A DNA stretch of 58,769 bases from Magnetococcales bacterium (GTDB lineage: Bacteria; Pseudomonadota; Magnetococcia; Magnetococcales; Magnetaquicoccaceae). The notes beneath the pieces were generated by a model, which did no database searches, had not been told where the DNA came from, and was given only the letters and a program-made list of their open reading frames with translations. Below are positions 9,709-18,504 of this stretch, one piece after another. How positions within the stretch are numbered: the first letter of the stretch is position 1; each line of letters starts with the position of its first letter. The DNA is taken from the NCBI GenBank assembly GCA_015234115.1, contig JADFWP010000007.1, forward strand, positions 18,668 to 77,436, read 5' to 3'. The position numbers were made by a program, and so were the translations under genes.

Positions 9709-10586
9709 GGCCGTCCTCCCCGCTGGATGAGCGGATGTCCCAACGCCGCCCGTTGTGCCGCAAACCCTTCCGCCGTCACCTTGGCCATGGCCCGCACCCG
9801 ACCGATGAAACGTGCCCGCTCCGTGACGCTGATCGCGCCCCGCGCATCGAGCAGATTGAAAACATGGGAGCTGTGGATCACCTGCTCATAGGCCGGACCG
9901 GGCAGATTCCGGGCGGCCAGGGCCAGGGCTTCGTTTTCGAACATGTCGAAGAGCCTGAAAAGATTCTCCACGTTGGCGGCCTGGAAATTATACCCGGAAA
10001 AATCGGCCTCCTCCTGCTGGTGGACATCGCCATAGGTGATGCCCGGCGTCCAGATGAGGTCGTAGACGTTTTCCTTGCCCTGGATGTACATCGCCAGCCG
10101 CTCCAGGCCATAGGTCAACTCGCCGGAGATCAGGGGCAGATCGATCCCGCCCACCTGCTGGAAATAGGTGAACTGGGTCACCTCCATGCCATCGAGCCAC
10201 ACCTCCCAGCCCAAACCCCAGGCGCCCAGGGTCGGGCTTTCCCAGTCGTCTTCCACGAAACGAATGTCGTGGGCGCGCGGATCGATGCCGATGGAGGCCA
10301 GCGAATCGAGATAAAGATCCTGGATGTCGTCCGGAGAGGGCTTGAGGATCACCTGAAATTGATAATAGCGTTGCAGCCGGTTGGGATTCTCGCCGTAGCG
10401 TCCGTCCGTGGGACGGCGCGATGGCTGCACATAGGCCACGTTCCAAGGCTCCGGACCGAGCGAGCGCAAAAAAGTGGCCGGATGAAAGGTGCCTGCCCCC
10501 ATCTCCATGTCGTGGGGCTGCAACAGCACACACCCCTGGCGGGACCAGTAGGTCTGCAACGAAAGAATCAGTTCTTGAAAGGTCAC
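9705..10586 (-). CDS. glyQ: Glycyl-tRNA synthetase alpha subunit
   Basis: This is the catalytic alpha chain, 293 residues, with the class II aminoacyl-tRNA synthetase fold. Characteristic stretches are [20 protein letters not shown], the motif-2 loop around [20 protein letters not shown], and [18 protein letters not shown]. The start is placed at GTG 10586, which has AAGGAG six bases upstream and gives a protein of normal family length. The longer ATG form at 10637 has no such site. It overlaps glyS by four bases. The divergent neighbour is an M48 protease whose start lies about 100 bases away, so both promoters must sit in that short space. Confidence 0.97.
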   Translation of the reverse strand: MTFQELILSLQTYWSRQGCVLLQPHDMEMGAGTFHPATFLRSLGPEPWNVAYVQPSRRPTDGRYGENPNRLQRYYQFQVILKPSPDDIQDLYLDSLASIGIDPRAHDIRFVEDDWESPTLGAWGLGWEVWLDGMEVTQFTYFQQVGGIDLPLISGELTYGLERLAMYIQGKENVYDLIWTPGITYGDVHQQEEADFSGYNFQAANVENLFRLFDMFENEALALAARNLPGPAYEQVIHSSHVFNLLDARGAISVTERARFIGRVRAMAKVTAEGFAAQRAALGHPLIQRGGRP

Positions 10587-10684
10587 GGTCCACTCCTTGT
10601 GGCGCGTTCCGGAATGAGGGATGATCAGAGGGGTCAAAGGATTTTATGTACCCTGTTCGCGACCCACTCTTCAAGGAGATTTCT

Positions 10685-11956
10685 TTGTTTCCCATCTCCA
10701 TCTATGGTCTGACCATCCTGGTGGCCCTGGTGGCGGGGTCTCTGCTGGAGGCATTGGCCTGCTTTTTCAACCGGCGGGCGTGGCGGTCACCCCAGGATGA
10801 TCCGATCATGGCCTACGCCCGCGCCAAGGCCGCTTTGGATCTCGTCGCCTCGACCAGCAAACTGGTGGCGCTGGGAATCTGGTGGCTGGCGGGAGGATTC
10901 CCCTGGCTCGACCGGTTGGTCGCCACCTGGCATCTGGGACGCCTGGGCAGCGGCGTGGTCTACGTCGGCATTCTGCTGGTGGCCTTCAAGCTCTTTTCCC
11001 AGCCTTTCAAGGTCTACCACACCTTTGTGCTGGAGGCCCGTTTCGGTCTGAATGCCACCCCCTGGGTCACCTTTGTCACGGATCGGGCCAAGGGATTTCT
11101 GCTCTCTCTGGTGCTGGGTGGACCGTTCCTGATTTCGGTGCTCTATTTCTTCAGCAGAAAAGGGGAGTGGGCCTGGCTCTACTTCTGGGCGAGCGCCTCG
11201 TTGTGCGTGGTGTTCATCCAATACCTCGCCCCGGTCTGGCTGATGCCGTTCTTCAGCCGTTTCAGGCCGTTGCCGGAAGGAACCACCAGTCAGGCGATCC
11301 GGGCGCATCTCCAGCGGGTCGGCCTGGACTGTGCCGGGATTTTCCTCATGGATGGCGCCGGACGCGCCACCCGGGCCAGCGTCTTCGTGACCGGATGGGG
11401 CCGGAAACGGCGCGTCGTGCTGTTCGACACCCTGTTGCAGCGCCATTCCGATGCCGAGGTGGTGGCCCTGCTCGCCCACGAGGTGGGTCATCACCGGTTG
11501 GGTCTCCTCTGGCGGGTGACCGGGATCGCCGTGGTGCAGATCGGTCTGTTGAGCGCCCTGCTGGCCGTGGCCATGGACCAGCCGGAGTTGCACCGGGATT
11601 TCTTCATGGAGCGGCTGACCCTGCACGGAGGGTTCATTTTCTTCATTCTGCTGGCCGTGCCGCTCGATCTGCTGACCAGTCCGCTGCTCAAGGCGATCTC
11701 GCGTCGGCATGTCCATGCCGCAGATCGTTTTGCCCTGGAGACCCTGGCCGCGCCGGAGAGCCTGGCCGCCGCCTTGCGGCGCGTGGCCGAACAGGAGCCG
11801 AACCGGATTCCCCCGGCCCCCTGGCAGGTGTTTTTGCACGAAACCCAGCCACCGCTTTTGTGGCGAATCGAAGCGATCGAACGCTGGCGTATCGTTGGGA
11901 AAGATGCTATACAGCCCGCTTCCGATCCTGATGCGGCAGGGGGTCGCGTCGGTTGA
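10685..11956 (+). CDS. M48 family integral membrane metallopeptidase (Ste24-like)
   Basis: A zinc endopeptidase of the CAAX-protease-1/Ste24 type, about 423 residues with several membrane helices. The zinc site LLAHEVGHHRLG gives the HExxH motif. A downstream conserved FALE segment supplies the third ligand. The N-terminal membrane half includes an FKVYHTFVLEARFGLN loop, as in the peptidase_M48 N-terminal domain. Bacterial members are thought to act in membrane protein quality control. TTG 10685 is chosen because AAGGAG lies six bases before it. ATG 10646, which adds 13 residues, is the alternative. The next gene, PPK2, begins 24 bases downstream. Confidence 0.92.
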   Translation: MFPISIYGLTILVALVAGSLLEALACFFNRRAWRSPQDDPIMAYARAKAALDLVASTSKLVALGIWWLAGGFPWLDRLVATWHLGRLGSGVVYVGILLVAFKLFSQPFKVYHTFVLEARFGLNATPWVTFVTDRAKGFLLSLVLGGPFLISVLYFFSRKGEWAWLYFWASASLCVVFIQYLAPVWLMPFFSRFRPLPEGTTSQAIRAHLQRVGLDCAGIFLMDGAGRATRASVFVTGWGRKRRVVLFDTLLQRHSDAEVVALLAHEVGHHRLGLLWRVTGIAVVQIGLLSALLAVAMDQPELHRDFFMERLTLHGGFIFFILLAVPLDLLTSPLLKAISRRHVHAADRFALETLAAPESLAAALRRVAEQEPNRIPPAPWQVFLHETQPPLLWRIEAIERWRIVGKDAIQPASDPDAAGGRVG

Positions 11957-11980
11957 TCGCATTGCCAAGGAGACACTCCC

Positions 11981-12889
11981 ATGCTGGATAACGACGAAGA
12001 AAGGAAAGAAGACGTGAGCGACAAGGAAATCAAGGAACCCAAGGAGACCAAGGAACCCAAAGAGGCCAAGGAACCCAAGGAACCCAAGGAACCCAAGACC
12101 ATCAAGATGAGCGAAGAGGGCTATCTCAAGGAGTTGGCCAAGCTGCATGTCGAACTGGTCAAGTTGCAGGAGTGGATCCGGGTCAAGGGTCTGAAGGTGG
12201 TGGTGCTGTTCGAGGGACGGGACGCGGCAGGCAAGGGTGGCGTGATCAAGCGCATCACCGAGCCGTTAAGCCCCCGCATCGTCAAGGTGGTGGCCCTGGG
12301 CACGCCCACCGAGCGGGAAAAAACCCAGTGGTATTTCCAACGCTATGTGCCCCATCTGCCGGCTGCCGGCGAGATGGTTCTGTTTGACCGCAGCTGGTAC
12401 AACCGGGCGGGCGTCGAGCGGGTGATGGGCTTCTGCACCGAAGACGAGTATCAGGAATTCCTCCGTTCCTGTCCCGAATTCGAGCGCATGCTGGTGCGTT
12501 CCGGGATCATTCTCATCAAATACTGGTTCTCGGTCAGCGACAAGGAACAGGAAAAACGTTTCCTGAGCCGCACCAAGGATCCCACCAAGCAGTGGAAAGT
12601 CAGCCCCATGGATCTGGAATCCCGCATGCGCTGGGAAGACTATTCCCGGGCCAAAGACGCCATGTTCGCCTACACCGACATCAAGCAGGTGCCCTGGTAT
12701 GTGGTGGATGCCGACATCAAGCCCCATGCCCGTCTCAACTGCATCAGCCATCTGCTGAGCCAGATTCCCTACGAGGATCTGCTCACCACCAAGCAGCCCA
12801 TGAAGCTGCCGCCCCGCAAGAAATCCTCCGGCTATGTCCGTCCGCCCATCGACGAACAGACCTGGGTGCCTGCCAAGTATCACGGTTGA
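11981..12889 (+). CDS. ppk2: Polyphosphate kinase 2 (class I PPK2)
   Basis: This enzyme transfers phosphate between polyphosphate and nucleoside diphosphates. It is 302 residues with a single P-loop kinase domain. Visible motifs are the Walker A stretch FEGRDAAGKGG, the lid-related FDRSWYNRAGVERVMGF, and the DLESRMRWEDYSRAKDAMF segment typical of one-domain class I PPK2. Residues about 14-40 form a charged low-complexity arm of repeated KEPKE units, absent from most family members and probably disordered. AAGGAG lies eight bases before the ATG. A strong hairpin follows the stop codon. Confidence 0.95.
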   Translation: MLDNDEERKEDVSDKEIKEPKETKEPKEAKEPKEPKEPKTIKMSEEGYLKELAKLHVELVKLQEWIRVKGLKVVVLFEGRDAAGKGGVIKRITEPLSPRIVKVVALGTPTEREKTQWYFQRYVPHLPAAGEMVLFDRSWYNRAGVERVMGFCTEDEYQEFLRSCPEFERMLVRSGIILIKYWFSVSDKEQEKRFLSRTKDPTKQWKVSPMDLESRMRWEDYSRAKDAMFAYTDIKQVPWYVVDADIKPHARLNCISHLLSQIPYEDLLTTKQPMKLPPRKKSSGYVRPPIDEQTWVPAKYHG

Positions 12890-12898
12890 TCATCGGGA

Positions 12899-12922
12899 AA
12901 CCGGGAGAGCGATCTCCCGGTT
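12899..12922 (+). terminator. Hairpin after ppk2
   Basis: A perfect ten-base-pair stem (AACCGGGAGA / TCTCCCGGTT) with a GCGA tetraloop begins nine bases after the ppk2 stop. No T-run follows, so it may act with Rho or simply protect the 3' end. Confidence 0.55.
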
Positions 12923-12976
12923 CCTGACCATCGCATACCCCTCTTCAAGTCCCAAACCAAGGAATGAAAAATCGCC

Positions 12977-13768
12977 ATGTCCTGGGATCTGCTCATCCTG
13001 TTGTTGCTGATCGGCGCGATCTGGGGAAGCTTTCTCAATGTCTGCATCCATCGCATCCCCCTGGAAGAGAGCATCGTGCGACCGCGCTCCCGCTGTCCCG
13101 GCTGTCGCCACACCATCGCCTGGCATGACAACATCCCGATTCTCAGTTGGCTGATCCTGCGCGCCCGGTGCCGCCACTGCCAACAGCCGATCTCGCCCGT
13201 CTATCCGCTGGTCGAACTCATCACCGCCCTGCTCACCGTCTCCACCTTGTACCGCTTCGGTCTCACCCCGACCGGCGTGGCGCTCACGGCGTTGGGATAC
13301 GCGCTGATCACCCTGACCATGATCGATTTTCATCACTATATTCTGCCGGATGTCATCACCCTGCCCGGCATCGCCATCGGCCTGCTGTTGACCGTGCTGC
13401 CCGGAACCGCACCTCCCCTGGCCTCCTGGCAAAACGGGTTGATCGGAGTGACCGCCGGCGGTGGTGGATTGTGGCTTTTCGGCTGGATCTTCCAGAAAAT
13501 CACCGGCAAGGAGGGCATGGGACTCGGGGATGTCAAACTCACCGCCATGCTCGGGGCGTGGCTCGGCTGGCAGGCGTTGCCCCTGACCATCTTCGGTGCG
13601 GCGGTGATCGGCAGCGTGGTGGGAATCGGCTGGATCCTGCTGTCGGGTCGTGATCGCTCGCTGCCCATTCCGTTTGGTCCCTATCTGGCCCTGGCCGCCT
13701 GGGGATATCTCCATCTGGGTCCGGCGATCTATGGCTGGTATCTGGGCCGTTCCCTGGCCTGGTTCTGA
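12977..13768 (+). CDS. pilD: Prepilin peptidase / N-methyltransferase (A24)
   Basis: An inner-membrane aspartic peptidase that cleaves and methylates type IV prepilins and type II secretion pseudopilins. It is 263 residues with about eight membrane helices. The N-terminal methyltransferase-associated domain shows GSFLNVCIHRIP and a four-cysteine zinc site (CPGC near 36, CRHC near 64). The catalytic aspartates lie in LTMIDFHHYILPD and in GLGDVKL. No other pilus gene is nearby, as is usual when pilD is found next to coaE. The coaE gene follows after a family A repeat. Confidence 0.96.
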   Translation: MSWDLLILLLLIGAIWGSFLNVCIHRIPLEESIVRPRSRCPGCRHTIAWHDNIPILSWLILRARCRHCQQPISPVYPLVELITALLTVSTLYRFGLTPTGVALTALGYALITLTMIDFHHYILPDVITLPGIAIGLLLTVLPGTAPPLASWQNGLIGVTAGGGGLWLFGWIFQKITGKEGMGLGDVKLTAMLGAWLGWQALPLTIFGAAVIGSVVGIGWILLSGRDRSLPIPFGPYLALAAWGYLHLGPAIYGWYLGRSLAWF

Positions 13769-13770
13769 TC

Positions 13771-13892
13771 CGGCCCAAAGGCGTCGCCTGCGGCGACCGG
13801 GGGGCGCGCCTGCGGCAAAGCGCGCCAAAGGCCAAAATCCCAAGGGCTTCGCCCCTGGACCCCACCATGGGCCAATGGCCCCTGGACCCCAC
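13771..13892 (+). repeat. Family A dispersed repeat, copy 2
   Basis: This copy lies between pilD and coaE, starting a few bases after the pilD stop. The internal hairpins are intact, with one change in the third hairpin (CCATGGGCCAATGGCCCCTGG). Both terminal repeats are degenerate, so it is probably an old copy. Confidence 0.85.
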
Positions 13893-13942
13893 GAACAAAC
13901 GACGCCCCTCAAAACGCGCAACTGCCGAGGTCTGAAAAAAAC

Positions 13943-14614
13943 ATGCTCTACATTCTGGGGATCACCGGCTCCATCGGCTGCGGCAAGTCCACCATCACCC
14001 GCCTGCTCGGCACACGAGGCGCCCGCACCCTCGATGCCGATCAACTGGCCCGCGCCGCCCTGGCCCCCGGATCGCCGCTCCTCTCCCAGGTGGCCGACCG
14101 CTTCGGCGCCGACCTGCTCGCCACAGACACCCCAACCCCAACCCTCAACCGCACCCTGCTGGCCGAACGGGTCTTTGCCGACCCGACCCGACTGCGCCAA
14201 CTCGAAACGCTCATCCACCCCTACGTCTTCCAACAAATGGCCGCCACCCTGAACGAATGGGCCACCACCCCCCCACCCCACCCCATCACCATCGCCGCCC
14301 TGGAAATCCCCCTGCTGTTCGAAACCCACTCGGCCCACCTCTGCGACGGCATCCTGGTGGTGGCCTGCGGAGAAGAACAAAACACACGCCTCGCCCAACG
14401 CCCCAACATCCCGGCAACACTCCGACAACAGATCATCGCCCAACAACTGCCCGAATCATTGAAATGTCAACAGGCCCACTGGATCCTCGACAACCGCCAC
14501 GATCCCGCCACCCTGCCCGCCCGACTCGATCCCATCTGGCAGGAACTCCATACCCGCCCGCCCCCGACCAACCCGGCCTGGCCCACCCAATGGCACCCCT
14601 GGCTCCAGCCGTAA
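13943..14614 (+). CDS. coaE: Dephospho-CoA kinase
   Basis: This catalyses the last step of coenzyme A synthesis, phosphorylating the 3'-hydroxyl of dephospho-CoA. It is 223 residues, slightly longer than average. The P-loop GITGSIGCGKST is at residues 5-16, followed by the DADQLAR substrate motif and the VVACGEEQNTRLAQR lid region. The C-terminal 20 residues are rich in proline and tryptophan and poorly conserved. The neighbourhood pilD-coaE is common in proteobacteria. Confidence 0.96.
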   Translation: MLYILGITGSIGCGKSTITRLLGTRGARTLDADQLARAALAPGSPLLSQVADRFGADLLATDTPTPTLNRTLLAERVFADPTRLRQLETLIHPYVFQQMAATLNEWATTPPPHPITIAALEIPLLFETHSAHLCDGILVVACGEEQNTRLAQRPNIPATLRQQIIAQQLPESLKCQQAHWILDNRHDPATLPARLDPIWQELHTRPPPTNPAWPTQWHPWLQP

Positions 14615-14945
14615 AACGATATTTTCATCAGGACGGGATTTTATGGTTGACTTTCACAAAATTGTCACCTAAATTAACGCAAATCGACCGCAACAGAAGT
14701 TTGTCAAAGCATGGCACGTGTCGGAACGTGCCCAGATCGTGGATCGCCCGCATCTCACTCCCGACACCCGATCAGAAACACCAATCCCGACTCCATGACC
14801 ACGCACCTGTCCGTGCGTTTTGGTAAAAAAAACATCGAAAACGACTCGCCCGGACCTTCCTGGTCGCTCTTCTCAATCGCTCCTGGGATGACCGGACTGA
14901 GCTGTTTTCCACTTTTCTCAATTCCTCAAGACCGTATTCATCAGC
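14615..14945 (+). other. Long intergenic leader before rho
   Basis: This 331-base gap holds no convincing gene. An open frame from 14711 runs into rho out of frame and has no family resemblance. A good sigma70-type promoter lies at 14647-14675, leaving a transcribed leader of about 260 bases before the rho ATG. The leader is C-rich and A-rich and poor in G in several stretches, which is the composition of Rho-utilisation sites. Autoregulated rho leaders of this kind are known in other bacteria; here it is an inference. Confidence 0.5.
14647..14675 (+). promoter_or_regulatory. Sigma70-like promoter for rho
   Basis: TTGACT at 14647-14652 and TAAATT at 14670-14675 are separated by 17 bases in an AT-rich patch, upstream of rho and downstream of the coaE stop. 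Confidence 0.6.
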
Positions 14946-16385
14946 ATGCCAAAAAAACGCATACAACCACAAACCGATCCCCTCCTCGATCCAACGGATA
15001 TGGCGCAACCTCCTTTTCCGGGAGAAGACGAGGGTGCCCCTGCCGCACCTCCGGCCCATGGCCGCCGGGAACATGCTTCCCAGGAAGGAGGCAGCGCCAC
15101 GCGACCGGATCGCCAACCCATCACCCACCTGAGCGATCTGAAGGCGCTGCCGGTCACCACCCTGTCGGAAATGGCCTCGACGCTGAATGTGGAAGGCTTG
15201 ATGGGAATGCGCAAGCAAGAACTCATCTATGCCATTCTCAAGGCCGAAAGCACCAACAACAACGCCCAGATCTATGCCGAAGGGGTGCTGGAAGTGTTGC
15301 AGGACGGCTTCGGCTTTCTGCGCGCTCCGGATACCAACTATCTGCCCGGCCCGGACGACATCTACGTTTCGCCTTCGCAAATCCGCCGCTTCGGGCTGCG
15401 CACCGGCGATGTGGTGGAAGGACAGATCCGCTCCCCCAAAGAGAGCGAACGCTATTTCGCCCTGCTGCGCGTGGAAAAGATCAACTACGAAGATCCGATC
15501 AAGGCCCGCAACAAAATCAACTTCGACAACCTCACCCCGCTCTATCCGGACGAACGGCTGGTGATGGAACTGCCCGACTCCTCGGCCAACAAGGATGCGG
15601 GCACCCGGGTGATCGATCTGCTCTGCCCCATCGGCAAGGGACAACGCGGCCTGATCGTGGCCCAGCCCCGCACCGGCAAAACCATGCTGATGCAGAGCAT
15701 CGCCCACGCCATTGCCGAAAACCATCCCGAGGTGATCCTCCAGGTGCTGCTGATCGACGAGCGGCCCGAAGAGGTCACGGACATGAAGCGGTCGGTCAGG
15801 GGCGAAGTGGTCTCCTCCACCTTCGACGAACCCGCCACCCGCCATGTCCAGGTGGCGGAAATGGTGATCGAAAAGGCCAAACGGCTGGTGGAACACAAAC
15901 GCGATGTGGTGATCCTGCTCGACTCCATCACCCGTCTGGCGCGCGCCTACAATACCGTGGCCCCCTCTTCGGGCAAGGTGCTGTCCGGCGGTATCGACGC
16001 CAATGCCCTGCAACGCCCCAAACGGTTCTTCGGCGCGGCGCGCAACATCGAAGAGGGCGGCTCCCTCACGATCATCGCCACCGCCTTGGTCGAAACCGGC
16101 TCGCGCATGGACGAGGTGATCTTCGAGGAGTTCAAGGGCACCGGCAACATGGAGGTGAGCCTGGATCGCAAACTGGTGGAACGGCGGATTTTCCCGGCCA
16201 TCGACATCGCCCGCTCCGCCACCCGCAAAGAAGAATTGTTGATCGACAAGGACGATTTGAGCAAACTGTGGGTGCTGCGCCGCATCCTGCTGCCCATGGG
16301 CGCCCAGGATTCCATGTCTTTCCTCCTGGACAAAATCAAAGCCACGAAGAATAATGCAGAATTTTTCGCCAGCATGAACAATTGA
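14946..16385 (+). CDS. rho: Transcription termination factor Rho
   Basis: A hexameric RNA-dependent ATPase that ends transcription. It is 479 residues. The first 60 or so are a proline- and charge-rich extension not present in the Escherichia coli protein. The Rho N-domain ([20 protein letters not shown]) and the cold-shock RNA-binding fold ([10 protein letters not shown], then [18 protein letters not shown]) follow. The ATPase core has Walker [12 protein letters not shown] and Walker [18 protein letters not shown]. There is no strong ribosome site at ATG 14946, so an internal start at 15000 is possible. The rpmE gene starts 19 bases downstream, a common pairing. Confidence 0.97.
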   Translation: MPKKRIQPQTDPLLDPTDMAQPPFPGEDEGAPAAPPAHGRREHASQEGGSATRPDRQPITHLSDLKALPVTTLSEMASTLNVEGLMGMRKQELIYAILKAESTNNNAQIYAEGVLEVLQDGFGFLRAPDTNYLPGPDDIYVSPSQIRRFGLRTGDVVEGQIRSPKESERYFALLRVEKINYEDPIKARNKINFDNLTPLYPDERLVMELPDSSANKDAGTRVIDLLCPIGKGQRGLIVAQPRTGKTMLMQSIAHAIAENHPEVILQVLLIDERPEEVTDMKRSVRGEVVSSTFDEPATRHVQVAEMVIEKAKRLVEHKRDVVILLDSITRLARAYNTVAPSSGKVLSGGIDANALQRPKRFFGAARNIEEGGSLTIIATALVETGSRMDEVIFEEFKGTGNMEVSLDRKLVERRIFPAIDIARSATRKEELLIDKDDLSKLWVLRRILLPMGAQDSMSFLLDKIKATKNNAEFFASMNN

Positions 16386-16404
16386 CGGTCAAGGAACGAG
16401 ACCC

Positions 16405-16635
16405 ATGAAAAACGACATCCATCCCAAGTACAAAGACGTCACCTACACCTGCATCGGCTGCGGCCACGCCTTCCAGACCCGTTCCACCGGATCGGACCTG
16501 ACCCTGGGCGTCTGCTCCGAATGCCACCCCTTCTACACCGGTAAACACAAACTCGTGGATACCGCCGGTCGCGTGGAACGCTTCATGCAAAAGTACGGCA
16601 AACAGCAGTACACCGGCAAAGCCGCGCGGGCCTGA
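16405..16635 (+). CDS. rpmE: Ribosomal protein bL31
   Basis: A large-subunit ribosomal protein of 76 residues. It opens with [10 protein letters not shown] and has cysteines in CIGC and CSEC followed by HPFYTGK, i.e. the zinc-binding (C+) form of L31. It directly follows rho, and the two are probably co-transcribed. Confidence 0.96.
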   Translation: MKNDIHPKYKDVTYTCIGCGHAFQTRSTGSDLTLGVCSECHPFYTGKHKLVDTAGRVERFMQKYGKQQYTGKAARA

Positions 16636-16664
16636 TTTTTCCTTCCGGTTTGAACAGGATCCAA

Positions 16665-16693
16665 AGCGGGGTTGACCAGGTGTCAGCCCCGCT
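16665..16693 (+). terminator. Hairpin after rpmE
   Basis: A seven-base-pair GC stem (AGCGGGG / CCCCGCT) with a 15-base loop lies 30 bases after the rpmE stop. There is no T-run, so it is only a candidate terminator for the rho-rpmE unit. Confidence 0.4.
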
Positions 16694-16785
16694 CATCCAC
16701 TCCCATCTTGCTTCCGTTTGGCCATCGCTGACAGATCAACTATAAATATTATTGATTTCGGTCAATTATATATCTAAAATCAATA

Positions 16786-17082
16786 TCATGGCGTGTCCGG
16801 CACCAAGCGTATCTCCAGACGACAACCAAAAGCATCGGCATAACGGCGCAAGGTGGCGATGGATGGCGAATGCTTGCCCTTGCCGCCGCCCGCTTCCAGC
16901 CGCGCAATGGATGGCGTGCTGCTCCCCATCCGTTCGGCAACTTGCCGCTGCGTCATTCCGGCGTTCTTGCGCGCCACCAGCAGTTCATCAACCAGGCGGA
17001 ATTGCTCATCCAAGGCATCGTAAGCGGTTTTGAATTCCGGGTCTTTCATCCATTCGGCAACCATTTCGTCATGGGTTTTCAT
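16786..17082 (-). CDS. HigA/XRE-type antitoxin
   Basis: A 98-residue helix-turn-helix protein. The Cro/C1-type motif runs through NAGMTQRQVAERMGSSTPSIARLEAG, and a C-terminal dimerisation tail ends in LEIRLVPDTP. The N-terminal half (DALDEQFRLVDELLVARKNAG) matches antitoxins paired with Gp49/HigB-type RelE toxins. It would bind its own promoter and neutralise the toxin. The upstream partner gene overlaps its start by 14 bases but is internally deleted, so the antitoxin is now an orphan. Confidence 0.85.
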   Translation of the reverse strand: MKTHDEMVAEWMKDPEFKTAYDALDEQFRLVDELLVARKNAGMTQRQVAERMGSSTPSIARLEAGGGKGKHSPSIATLRRYADAFGCRLEIRLVPDTP

Positions 17083-17227
17083 GGCGCACCTCGTTCAACC
17101 GGCTTCTGGCAATCTGCAAATCATTTGGTGGGGTCTTGATGCGAACATAGACGGCCCTCAAGCCGACCGGCCACGGATCGATTTCCAACCGCACGGATTC
17201 TCGAATATAGGTGATTTCCCATTCCAT
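17069..17227 (-). pseudogene. HigB/Gp49-like toxin with internal in-frame deletion
   Basis: A 52-codon frame overlapping the start of the antitoxin gene. Its first 30 residues (opening MEWEITYIRESVRLEIDPW) look like the N-terminus of Gp49-family RelE toxins. Its last 22 (KTPPNDLQIARSRLNEVRHE) look like the family's C-terminus. The roughly 50-60 residues that normally lie between, including the active-site strands, are absent. The frame is kept across the junction near 17137. The expected function, ribosome-dependent mRNA cleavage, is therefore most likely lost. Confidence 0.7.
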
Positions 17228-17486
17228 GGTTTCATGTTACCAAATCTGTTAAGAATCCTCAAAAAAATGTGTCTCTTGCTACAGGCAGACCGCCTGTTCG
17301 TTCAACGGTGTACCCACCCAACGTCGCCAGACAAGGAACGTCCAGTGGATTTCCTTGGACGATCCCGGATCCGATCGGATAGAGTAGGAAGGAGTTGCCA
17401 TCCAGCCAGGAGATGAAGGCACGCTGCCACCACATGTCAACACGCCCGAGTAAAAGTCCCTTGAACCAACCTTCCGGAGTCCATCC

Positions 17487-17762
17487 ATGCTCTCCACCTA
17501 CGAAGCCCTGTATGATCACGGCCACCTGACTTGGCTCGGTGAAACGCCGAGGTCGTTTCAAGGGCGGGTGATTGTGACGTTCATGGAAGATTCTTCTTCT
17601 GTCCGTGATCCTTTGCCGAGCCTGCCACCATCCACCCAGGATGAAGAAATCAAATCATTCATGCAGGAGATGTACGGTGCCTGGGGGCAGAGAAGCTATG
17701 AGGAGACCAAGGCGCTCATTGCGCAACGTCGTGTCGAGGACTGGGGCATCGAGGCGGGGTGA
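17487..17762 (+). CDS. VapB-like antitoxin (AF2212/DUF104-like start)
   Basis: A 91-residue protein. Residues 1-34 (MLSTYEALYDHGHLTWLGET, then VIVTFMEDSS) resemble the N-terminal DNA-binding strand pair of VapB-type antitoxins that pair with PIN toxins. The rest is an acidic linker and a C-terminal helix that would wrap the toxin. The stop codon overlaps a GTG start of a following short frame that begins like a PIN domain. The 260 bases upstream contain nothing I can support as a gene. Confidence 0.6.
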   Translation: MLSTYEALYDHGHLTWLGETPRSFQGRVIVTFMEDSSSVRDPLPSLPPSTQDEEIKSFMQEMYGAWGQRSYEETKALIAQRRVEDWGIEAG

Positions 17763-17947
17763 CGGTGAAATATCTGTTTGACAGCAATCCGCACGCTTTG
17801 GCAAAGGCGTCGACCCCGTTGCAACAGAGAATCCGCCATCGGAATCCGGGCACGAGATTGATCAACGGGCCGGAGCCGGAGCAGACTGGTGCATCTCCTG
17901 GACGGCTGGCGGGAGAGGATAGGCAGGCGGTTGGTTCATTTTCATAA
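17759..17947 (+). pseudogene. Truncated VapC/PIN toxin remnant
   Basis: A 62-codon frame whose GTG start overlaps the stop of the antitoxin gene in the usual vapBC manner. Residues 4-10 (KYLFDSN) match the first beta strand and first catalytic Asp of PIN nucleases (consensus YLLDTN). The sequence after that has none of the other PIN acids and runs into the 3' end of the convergent gene. I read it as a toxin that lost most of its body by deletion. Confidence 0.5.
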
Positions 17948-18332
17948 CGGCGAACATCGCACCGATGATCAAAGCCGTTTGGGCAACGAACATCCCGGCA
18001 GTCCATTTGATGGTGTCGGATTTGGAGGCTTCGATCTCCCGTTTCAGATTGGCTTCCACCGCAGCCAGTTTGAAATCCAATTCCTGTCTGGTGGCCAATC
18101 CGTCCAGGCGGCCTTTCACCTGCTGATCATTGCGGTCTGACAGGGCGGTGAATTTTTCTTCGGTCTGCTTTTCGCGTTTGGCCGCAAGTTCATCCACACG
18201 GGCATCGATCTGTCTGACGACCGTGGCCAATGCCTTGGCCTGGGCCTCGGCATGCGCGGGAAGAATTCCGGCGGTTTCCAGTTCCTTCACAAAGGCCAGT
18301 GTGTCAAACGGAGCGGAGGTGGCGCTGTGCAT
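17862..18332 (-). CDS. DUF1640/CCDC90-like coiled-coil membrane protein
   Basis: A protein of 156 residues. It starts with a conserved FDTLAFVKELETAGILPAHA segment, then a long coiled coil (about 35-110) with many E, K and Q, and a single C-terminal membrane helix around WTAGMFVAQTALIIGAMFAV. A short proline-rich tail ends it. This arrangement is that of DUF1640 proteins, which are related to mitochondrial MCU regulator MCUR1 but of unknown bacterial role. ATG 18332 has AGAGGAAG before it and is preferred over the longer frame. It converges on the truncated toxin remnant. Confidence 0.78.
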   Translation of the reverse strand: MHSATSAPFDTLAFVKELETAGILPAHAEAQAKALATVVRQIDARVDELAAKREKQTEEKFTALSDRNDQQVKGRLDGLATRQELDFKLAAVEANLKREIEASKSDTIKWTAGMFVAQTALIIGAMFAVMKMNQPPAYPLPPAVQEMHQSAPAPAR

Positions 18333-18504
18333 GGCTTCTTCCTCTTTGGCTGGCGGCAAGCTTACGCATATTCTATCCGATCTGCTCCGAGGAAATCAAC
18401 TTGACATTCCAGGCCGCACGCCACCCAAACAGCCGCTCAATGGTCAGAGGCGCCGCACTGTGAGCTGTGGCGTCGGGCGAGGCTTTTGCTGATCCGTATC
18501 GCCA

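Noticed and set aside
7849..9891. Long plus-strand open frame opposite glyS
   Set aside because: It is a shadow of glyS, rich in R, H, G and Q with no domain pattern.
14711..16354. Plus-strand open frame overlapping rho in another frame
   Set aside because: Rho motifs lie in the other frame, and this frame is low in hydrophobic order and unlike any family.
17228..17561. Minus-strand 100-codon frame
   Set aside because: It overlaps the antitoxin gene on the opposite strand, and shows no family pattern.
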